Shown piece after piece: positions 55,885-64,000 of a stretch of 64,000 bases of DNA. The notes below the pieces were generated by a model that saw nothing but the letters and a program-made list of their open reading frames with translations, was not told where the DNA came from and did not search any database. Position 1 is the first letter of the stretch. Each line of letters begins with the position of its first letter. Origin of the DNA: Nectonema munidae (taxonomy: Eukaryota; Nematomorpha; Nectonematoida; Nectonematidae); the NCBI GenBank assembly GCA_030549495.1, contig JAUIRK010000953.1:462001-526000 (forward strand), read 5' to 3'. Made by a program: the position numbers and the translations under genes.

Positions 55885-56456
55885 GGTTGTAGGTAAAAAT
55901 GCCCCCAGAAAAAATGCCCCCGAAATAAATGCCCCCAATTAAAAAGTAGGAAAAAATGCCTCCTAATTTTTGATTTTCAGGATTTTTTTTAATTATATAA
56001 ATATTTTTATTTGGTACCATTTTTGAAAGGCTAAATTTCTAAAATTTCTTAATCTATAGGGTTTTTTCTTTATAAAGTTCTTGAAAACAATAGCAAAGGT
56101 GCAGATTTGTGGGAATGTGTTCTTAAAATCAGTTAAAATACAAATTATATTTAGAAAGTGTTCTGATACACACAAAGTCCAAAAATATTTGCTGTTTTAT
56201 AAAAAAAATTTTGTATTTAAAAAATTGTCGTATGCTGAGTTTTTTAGGTTACTTTAATTAAATTTTAAATGTTTTAGATGAAAAGTTGACTTTTTTTTTA
56301 CAAAAAATTTTTATTTGACATATCTTTTTTAAAAATTTTAATTAATAATTTTTTGTTGGGGCATTTTTTCATAATTTTAAATTAGGGCATTTTTTCCTAC
56401 TTTTTAATTAGGGCATTTTTTCTTACTTTTTAATTGGGGGCATTTTTTCTGCGCAC
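55885..56456. mobile_element. Nested inverted-repeat element, 572 bp
   Basis: The 10-mer TATATTCGAT occurs at 55875-55884 and 56457-56466, a likely target duplication. Both ends carry repeated AAAAAATGCCCCC units in opposite orientation (three at the left, three at the right) followed by AATTAAAAAGTAGG-like spacers. No gene is inside. Confidence 0.65.
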
Positions 56457-56607
56457 TATATTCGATATGCAAATTTAATTAAAATATTTTCGCTGGAAGT
56501 ATAGTATTTAAATTGACCAATTTTGTAAAAAAAAATATAAGGTTGTCTTATAAATTTAGGTATGCGCTGAGTACACTCTATTTTAAAGGATTGCTTGAAT
56601 ATTTGGT

Positions 56608-56789
56608 CTCCCGTAGTATTTCCAGACCACTAATTTTGAAAATTGCAAGAAAAAAATTTCGCCCCCCTCCCCAATAATTTTGAGGATGTGCGCCCCTGCT
56701 CCCGTGGTATTTCAAGACCACTAATTTTGAAAATTGCAAGAAAAAAATTTCGCCCCCCCTCCCAATAATTTTAAGGATGTGCGCCCCTG
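56608..56789. repeat. Tandem duplication of the hAT element's right end, 91 bp x 2
   Basis: Units 56608-56698 and 56699-56789 are nearly identical, each running from CTCCCGT to GGATGTGCGCCCCTG, so the terminal repeat is present twice. Confidence 0.85.
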
Positions 56790-56799
56790 ATCATAAACT

Positions 56800-57752
56800 G
56801 GGATGTTACACCCATACTTATCACACCTCCCGCCCCAGGAGTAACCTTGTTTTATATATTATTCAAAATGGGAGCAATAACATGGCCTACTATTAGAAAA
56901 TTTAGTGTTGGTAGAAAATCACTAAAGTATACACTCGACTTTTTACCTTGTGATAGAAATAAGCAATACTGATTTTGAAATATCGCTACGACTATAAGAT
57001 TTTTAGTATTCGGCAAAGTTTAGATTGAAAAAGTCTGCTTTGATTTCATTATCACTTTGATGAGAAACAGCGTATAATTAAATTAAAATACTTTTGTTGA
57101 TTTCTTTTCAAAATTTGAGAGAATCGAATCGAATCTTGAGGCAGTTGCAGTTGTGATGTACAGAATCTCTTTGCTTTAATTGGAAGATGGGATACTTTTA
57201 AAGCTGAGCTGATATTCAGTAAAAACATTTTATTCTTAACAAAAAATCAAATACTCAAAATCAATTTCATTAAAACTTAATATTAGTTTTCCTTTTTCGG
57301 TGTCATTAAAACACGCGAGGGGGTGCTAAGTGCATATATATATATTCAAAAATTGATAAGAAATTTATATAAAAAAATAAAAAAAATTAACTTTTATATT
57401 TTTTTTATCAAAAACTCCAGTTTAATTGATTCCGCCCTTTACAACTATGAAAAACTGGATTTGAAAAATAAAGATAATAATTTAATTAAAAAAATATTAT
57501 TTCGGACCCTGATAACTCGGATATCGGATAAGTCGAACAGTGACAGTGAATACAAATATTTACCATGATAGGCTTACAAGGGGTCATTTTCATTGACTTT
57601 TTTTATATTCGCTTTGGCTTACAAACAGTCATTTTATATTTTTTTACTCCATAGCTGGTTCAAGGTCTTTGTAAATTTTGACCTTATTCCAAAACTTATT
57701 GTGGCTATAAATTCGTCCAATTTGAAATATTTTTTTCTACGATATATATATA
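56800..57752. other. No gene recognised
   Basis: AT-rich. An 81-codon plus-strand open frame (57323-57568) is K-, I- and N-rich and shows no domain. Text near 57500 (CGGATATCGGATAAGTCG) may be related to Tigger-type ends. Confidence 0.4.
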
Positions 57753-57836
57753 TAGTAGACCCTCTGTTATATCGGACAATCGGCATAGTCGGACACCCTT
57801 CTCCCCCGTGTAGTCCGACTTTACGAGGGTCTATTG
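57753..57836. mobile_element. Tigger/pogo-type MITE, about 84 bp
   Basis: Left TAGTAGACCCTCTGTTATAT, right (reverse-complemented) CAATAGACCCTCGTAAAGTC, both continuing CGGAC; flanked by TA. Ends of the form CAGTAGACCCTCGTTATA are typical of Tigger-derived elements. Confidence 0.7.
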
Positions 57837-57839
57837 TAC

Positions 57840-58600
57840 TATAAAAAAATTTGAAAAAAACATATGTCATCTTAAAATTAAATTTAAACATTTGACTTTT
57901 ATAAAGTTTTTGAAAACTTGTATAAAAAATTATTCAAGGAGCTATTTCTACATTTTTATTTTATTAAAAAGTTTATATTAACTAATATAATTCACTTATA
58001 AAGAGATTTAAAATTGTTTATTTTTTAGATATTTATATATTTTTAATAACTATACTAATATAGATTTATGTTATCTCTGTACGAACAATATCTAATATTT
58101 AGACAAAATAACCAATAATATAGAAATTACTATCATGATTAACTTCCCATTTAAAACTTATATGGATGGCGGATCAAACAACCAGCAAAGTAAACTTATA
58201 ATTGTATTGTTAATTTCGATATATATATATCCGGTAACGTAGACAAAAATTTATATTTGGAAAAACCAAAGGGCCCTAATATTTATGTTTACCTACTCTT
58301 AAATTAGAATATAAAATACTGCTTATAACAACTATTTTCTTTATGTTAATGAGCTCCTTTCTCTACTTTTGTCATTTTATTTCTTTGTTAAGGGTTTAGA
58401 TTTTATCGTGGTTAATATTTCTTATCTTCGTTTAGAGTTTTTTTTATTATAAATTTGCTTTTTTATTAAGGCCTATCTTAACAAACTAAAATTTTCATCG
58501 TTACCGTCAATTATATCAATAATTTTTTTATATTTTGATTTCATTTGCTTTATATTGTTAGTATAAGCAGTTGCGGTTCTAGATTTTCAAAAGTATGGGG
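57840..58600. other. No gene; one MITE-like end
   Basis: AT-rich. Near 58569, CAGTTGCGGTTCTAGA followed by a G-run resembles one end of a hAT-type MITE, but its partner is not visible. Confidence 0.35.
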
Positions 58601-58601
58601 G

Positions 58602-59210
58602 CCAAACAAGCAGGGTTGGCAACTATTTTTCAGACTTTATATCTAAATTTGTCTTAAAGAACATCTAAAAATATCTAAAAAAATTATCTAAAATATTTAG
58701 TCTTAATCCAGAAAAAAAAGACTTTATTTTTCATTTGTTTATTTAAACTAAAAAACCTAAATATCAAAATTCAATGAAAAAAAGATCAATTTCATCTTTT
58801 TCGAAGTGAGTTTGTACGCTTTCTTCATCGTAATTTTTATAGCCAAGAAGTGTGCCGATTTTAGGCTTTGGTTGGATATCATATGAGTAACAACACGTCT
58901 TTGATCGAATGAGACTAAACTTGACCATTAACCGCGCATTCAGGAGAGGCAATTTCATTTTATTTCTTAGTTTCGATTTCACATAATTCACAAAACTAAA
59001 AACTCTCTCAATTTTAGCATTTTAATGTGGTATTGACAATGCAAAAAGAGCACATTCGACAATTTCTTTGAAAGGATTTTCTTCTGATGAATCTTTGTAT
59101 TGAAAAACTTTTTTTCAAAATTCATCAGTTTTGCAAAACTTAGAAAAGAATTTTTTCATCTGCAGGAACAGCAATAATCCATTTTTTAAGAGAGGAATCC
59201 TGCAACCAGC
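58602..59210 (-). pseudogene. hAT transposase C-terminal fragment
   Basis: The minus strand reads NPFKEIVECALFALSIPH, NAKIERVFSFVNYVKSKLRN and KMKLPLLNARLMVKFSLIRS. This is the dimerisation region of hAT transposases, normally LPHSNA..ERVFS...VKSK.RN. Stops interrupt it upstream. CAGGGTTGGCAACTA at about 58602, just beyond its 3' end, has the form of a hAT terminal repeat. The other end was not found. Confidence 0.75.
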
Positions 59211-60250
59211 CTTTTCTGAATTTTTGTGTATATTTTATTTTAGGCATTTATACTAATTTCTGAAAAAAAGATAATTTTTAAATCATTAAAGTATTTCCAT
59301 GATAACAGTGCTCTAAAGAGAAAACAAATCTATTATAGATAATTCGACATAAAAATTTTCAGTTTTTGAAATAAAAAAAAAAAAAATACATAATTACAAA
59401 GCGGGTCCGGTTAAAAAGTGCCGCAACAAAATAAAAATGAGGTAATAATAGAACAAAATATGTTGAAAAAAAAAAATAAATTTAAATTATTTATTCTAAT
59501 TTAATAAAATACTTTTAAATTAAAGAAAACCTAACTAAAAAATTTGAAATGCTAAAATAATTTTTGGTATAATAAATATTTAAATTATTAATTCTATTGT
59601 TTTTTATATTTGAAGTTTAGTAAATCCAATGTGTTTAAAATTCTGAATAAGAAATAAATGTAACAATAAAATTTTTATTCTTGTTTTCATTCATAAATGT
59701 GTGTACTGCGGAGTGGCGGATCAAGAAATCGACTATAGGGGGAGCTAATTTGAGAAATTACTTTTATTGGTTTTTTAAAGTTCAGACGTTGTCTTTCATC
59801 ATCGTCTCCATCAACATTTCTTAACAAAAACCTATTTTTAAAGCGAGATCATCATCACTACCATCGTCATCATCTTCTTTTGAGGCTTAATTCCTTGATG
59901 GGGGGGGGGGGGGGCTAGGCAGCCCGTTTGGATCCGTTAATGGTTCTGCGTCTTTGATTATTTTTATTTTAAAAAAAAAGGTACTTATAGATTCAAGAGT
60001 TTCCTAGGAACTTTTTTCAAATAACTTGAAATTCTTCAAAAGAGTTTTTCACTCGATTCCATTTTATTTGTGCTTTTGTATATTGCGTTTGTTTTTGAGA
60101 TCTGGAAAAGCAGTTTTGTAAACTTCCAGTAGCTTTGTGTACCGTTTCTCGTTATCCATTTTCACAAATATATTTGAAAATATTTTTTTAATTAATCTGA
60201 AATAGAGCCAAATTAGAAATTAAAAACACGCATTATTAATGTATGATTTG
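59211..60250. other. No gene recognised; possible MITE near 59710-59930
   Basis: AGTGGCGGATCAAG near 59712 and GGATCCGTTAATGG near 59930 share an inverted GGATC/GATCC core and bracket a G-run, suggesting a decayed MITE. The remainder is AT-rich. Confidence 0.35.
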
Positions 60251-60279
60251 AGATTAAAATATTTACCTTTATATCATAT

Positions 60280-63200
60280 CATTCTCTCACACTTATTTCA
60301 CATGTCTAACCAAAAACGTTCACGTCACGATGATACCCCAAACTTTACCTCTACTAGCGAATCTCTTCAATGAATTCATAGCTAATTCCTTTTTAAATGC
60401 AGAAGACCTTACTCTCCTTAATAATCAAAAATATAAAGTAACTCTTGTACACTCCAACAAAATTGGACAACTCTTTCATACTAACCACCCACATACTCCG
60501 ACAAAAAATATTCAAAAACTTAGAAATTAATAAAAATATACTTACCATCTCTAACGCACGATCCTCAAATAGTGGCACTATTTATTTCTAATTTTCAAAA
60601 CCTGACGAGAAAGCACTAACACATCAAACACTTCACAATAACGGAATTCCAGAGATTTATTTACCCTCAAACCCCGTTTCCTACTCACAAGCATACCCAT
60701 AACGACACCACTTTCTTCTCTCTCTGCAAATATTGCTAAGGAAAACCTAAACCTAAAAAATATTGGCACCCTTAATATCGTACGCTAAGCTGGTAACCCA
60801 GGAACCTTCTCTTATAATGCTATATTAGAACCCAGCAACCCTAACATTTTTAAACACCTACTTAAATCTCACATAAACCTCAACCACTCTAATGCTGCTT
60901 GGACAAACCTCATTCTAATTTCAAACTTCTTTGATGTTATATCTATTAACGAACCATATCCAAATCTCTCTTCTAAAAAACCAAATTACTTACTATATCA
61001 CACATCACCTTTATCCTTTTATTCAGCATTCATCTTCATAAAATCAACCGTTCACCACACACCATTTCCAACAATTTTTACTTTGTTCTTGTACACACCA
61101 AACCTCACCCTCTTCTTTTCGCAAACCTTTACTCTCCTTCCTCACACCCAATAGCCATCCCCTCTGATTTCTCCCAATCACTAACACTTGCAACATCCAC
61201 ACTCCCATCTACATAGCATTTAATTATCTCAACCGATTGCAACTCTCGATCACACATCTGGGACCACAAAGAAAATCCACAAGGACAACAAGTCATCAAT
61301 TTCTTATTCTCGAACAACCTATATCTCGCTGACAACTCTAAAAACCCACATACCAACTCTCTTGTAACAACGAACAATACACATCTCACATTGACCTCAC
61401 AATAACCAGTTCAAACACTCTCAATCTAATATCTAATTGGTCAATCTCGGACATCCCATCAGCTTCAGATCACTCCTTCATAACATTTCAACTTCTCATA
61501 AACATAACAACCTTCAAAAACTATAACAACACCATAAAAAAGAACATCACTCACTGGCTCACATATCTCAACAACTCATTCCCAACATTAACATCTCTTT
61601 CTTCTCCCACATCCATTGATAAAGCTGTACTATCCCTCAATGATCATGTTTCACATTTCATCTTATCCTCCACTCTTATCAACCTATTTCCTATAAGAAG
61701 ACATGCCTATTTCTGGACGCCTGAGGTGACTGCATTAAAAAACAATCTGAAACGCATTATCAAAACACTACGAAAATCTCTCACCCTCTCAATTATTTCC
61801 ATCCATTCTACTGTTAAAAATAATAGAAACAGGCAATAATTCAAGCCAAAAAGAACTGATGGGTAAAATTCACCAGCCAGCACTCAAACAATCCATGGAA
61901 CATCATCAATAGACTAACTAAAAAGAAAAAACCTTCTATTCTCGCCGAAACAATACTTTCTTGCTCATCCGATCATACCACACACTACAACCCTCCATTT
62001 CTATCAACAATCTTTCCACCCGTCTCTCCCTCTTCTGATTTTCCCTTTCACCACACAATTCAAGAACACTCTAAAAACATCATTTACTCCATCCAAAAAT
62101 CTACTTTTCCTCCAATCAGACTAAATGAATTAAACATAGCAGTAAACACTTTTAAAACAAATGCTTCATCTAGCTTCGACCATATCTCACCCAAACATAT
62201 TAAAAAATCAATACACATTCTAAACAAACATTTACTCCTTATTTTCAATGTATGCCTTACTCATTCACATTTCCCCAACGTTAGGAAAATAGGCAAACTC
62301 ATACTAATTCGAATAAAAATTCAAGCCTCATTCAAAATTGGCGACCAATCACTCTACTACCCATACTAGGCAAACTTTTTGAAAAAATCATTCGCAAACG
62401 TCTAGTCCACTACATCCTACCCCGTAACCTCATCCATCACACGCAATTGGCATACCTTATCAACAAAAATACGTAAACAGCACTATCTCGTCTAACCACC
62501 TACCTTGACTTCTACGTTTCTACTCAGAAAATTTCTTCTACAATCTTCCTAGACATAAACAACGCTTTCAACTCAGCCTGGCATCCTGCCATCATCATAA
62601 ACCTTGCCCACAAATTATTTCCTCCTTGGATTATCAAATTTATAAGCTTATACCTTTCAAACCGCTGTCTCATTTTCCGACATTGCGCTTCCTTTTGCAT
62701 CCATAAGCTAACTCTCTCAACTCCCCAAGGAGGATGTCTTTCCGATATCCTCTCGCTAGTTCTCATTGACCCGCTTCTCGATCTAATCTACACCAACACA
62801 GATTTCTCTCAATATTTTTCAGACGACATATTATTCACCTTCACCAGTAAATCTCAACAAGAAAACCTCACCAAATCCTCTTTATTTCTACTAAGGCTAT
62901 AAGAAAAAGCAAACACACATGAGATATTCTTTAACTCCAGCAAAACCATGCTCATTCTCTTCACACGCAGACACACAGAACATTTACCCCTTCATTTAAA
63001 TAACTCTACTTCTATAATTGCCTCAAAGACTATCAAATATCTAGGATTAAACCTCCAATCCAACCTAAAATTTTCAATACACTTTAAAAAAATATAACAA
63101 AAACTATCAGTCACCCCTTTTTCACTTAAAAGCGCTATCTCTTATAAATGGGTCCTCCGTTCCCAACACACCAAATACATATATTCATCCTTAATCCTTC

Positions 63201-63945
63201 CAGTAATTCAATAAGGAATTCTTTCCTGGGCATCTCCTTAAAACACCCCACAACCATCCATTTTCTCAACAAGATACACCGTCTCTGCCTACTTTGCATC
63301 ACCAACGCATATCGTACTACTTCCACACAATGCCTAGAAATTCTAACAAACACCCTACCATTACAACTTCAACTCAAAAAAACTATTATTAAGCGCTTCA
63401 TCTTGACATACAACAACTTACTTCCCCCTTTTTTCAGATCACACCCCCACCGCAAAATACGCACCAAATATTGCTAACTACCTAGTTCATCCCTCGATAC
63501 ACCCATCTCTTTTAACTCACCCATCTGCACAAAATCCATTCAAAACATCTATATGCAAAAACAAATTTTTTGCAAAACAATCAATTTCATACCTTCGCTT
63601 TACCTCTTCATCAACCTCTCTACGTATCTTCATAGACGTCTCAAAGATATCCCTAAGTACCTCCTTTGCTTACGCCTTCTTTAAAGGCTCATCCACTCAC
63701 TCCTTTTACACCCATCGCTCACGATTAAATCCTCTACTCTCAATCTCCGAATGCGAGATCTTTAGCCTTTTACACGTCTGCACTACGATAATCAACAACA
63801 TTAACCACCTTCTTCCCCACTTTACTACCATCTATTTCTATACCGATGCAAAAAACATAATCACCGATCTCGCTCTATCACACAACATACCTTTTCCCTC
63901 CTTTCAACTCGCCTCCTCCCTAATCAATCTTACAAAACATTTCTA
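60280..63945 (+). mobile_element. Decayed, truncated second copy of the RNase H-bearing LINE
   Basis: The 5' part (CTCTCACACTTATTTCACATG, then MSNQKRSRHDD) closely matches the leader and ORF1 start of the copy at 23415-28531. It then runs through ORF1 to NPNIFKHLLKS. There it jumps to ORF2 at HINLNHSNAAW, losing about 320 bp that includes the zinc knuckles and the ORF2 start. It continues through endonuclease, reverse transcriptase (NNAFNSAWHP, STPQGGCLSD, FSDDILFTFT) and part of RNase H. It stops at 63945, so the last third of RNase H and the 3' UTR are missing. Many stops and frameshifts mark it as old compared with the other copy. Confidence 0.88.
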
Positions 63946-64000
63946 ATATAATAGTAGAAAATAAAATATAATGTAATATATAAGTGGATGTACGTAAAAT

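Larger units (their letters stand above)
53469..56789. mobile_element. hAT-type non-autonomous element, 3.3 kb, holding nested elements
   Basis: CAGGGGCGCACATCC at 53469 and its exact reverse complement ending at 56789 form 15-bp ends. The 8-mer ATCATAAA lies at 53461-53468 and 56790-56797 as an exact target duplication. Both features fit hAT. No transposase is visible. Inside are a 206-bp hAT MITE, a minisatellite-bearing MITE, a SINE, a 572-bp element and a duplicated right end, so the original element was about 2 kb. Homopolymer G and C runs near the left end may be inaccurate. Confidence 0.8.

Noticed and set aside
1-64000. CRISPR arrays, bacterial operons, riboswitches
   Set aside because: Introns, SINEs and LINEs show this is animal nuclear DNA. 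No regular spacer-repeat arrays were seen.

Overview
This window is AT-rich, intron-bearing animal DNA. The dense mix of DNA transposons, LINEs and tRNA-derived SINEs, together with short host exons in long introns, suggests an arthropod. A crustacean such as a copepod is my guess, but nothing in the sequence proves the species. Only two host genes can be supported. Nearly everything else is mobile DNA, much of it nested.

Layout. (a) 1-2.3 kb: an eroded transposon-like protein fragment on the minus strand. (b) 2.4-17.25 kb, minus strand: a complete 12-exon hnRNP F/H (Glorund-type) gene of 632 codons with three quasi-RRMs. Its introns hold two piggyBac-type non-autonomous elements, a 5.7-kb inverted-repeat element that is itself split by a piggyBac copy, and a Merlin element with perfect-looking ends. 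(c) 17.8-29.8 kb: stacked insertions. These are an old CR1/Jockey-type LINE, a Tigger (pogo) copy, a broken retroelement fossil with a reverse transcriptase, and a young RNase H-bearing LINE. The young LINE has two intact open reading frames, an 11-bp target duplication and a (CTAC)n tail. (d) 30-39 kb: a SINE whose 3' end matches the young LINE's 3' end, a second piggyBac, a second Tigger, and a tandem duplication carrying a hairpin insertion. (e) 39.4-47.4 kb, plus strand: the last four exons of a membrane-mucin-like gene (EGF, SEA, EGF, EGF, transmembrane segment, cytoplasmic tail; the MUC13 layout). (f) 47.7-59.2 kb: SINEs, hAT-type elements with 8-bp target duplications, one of them 3.3 kb long and full of nested elements, a homopolymer block that looks like an assembly artefact, and LINE and hAT fragments. 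(g) 60.3-63.9 kb: a second, decayed and truncated copy of the young LINE on the opposite strand.

The most interesting signals are these. First, a LINE/SINE pair appears to share a 3' recognition tail. Second, three SINEs with different tRNA-like heads share a common central core. Third, the 5.7-kb inverted-repeat element encodes a protein of a widespread but, as far as I know, poorly described repetitive family. Fourth, the mucin-like gene keeps an apparent SEA self-cleavage site. All were read by eye. No search or alignment program was run.
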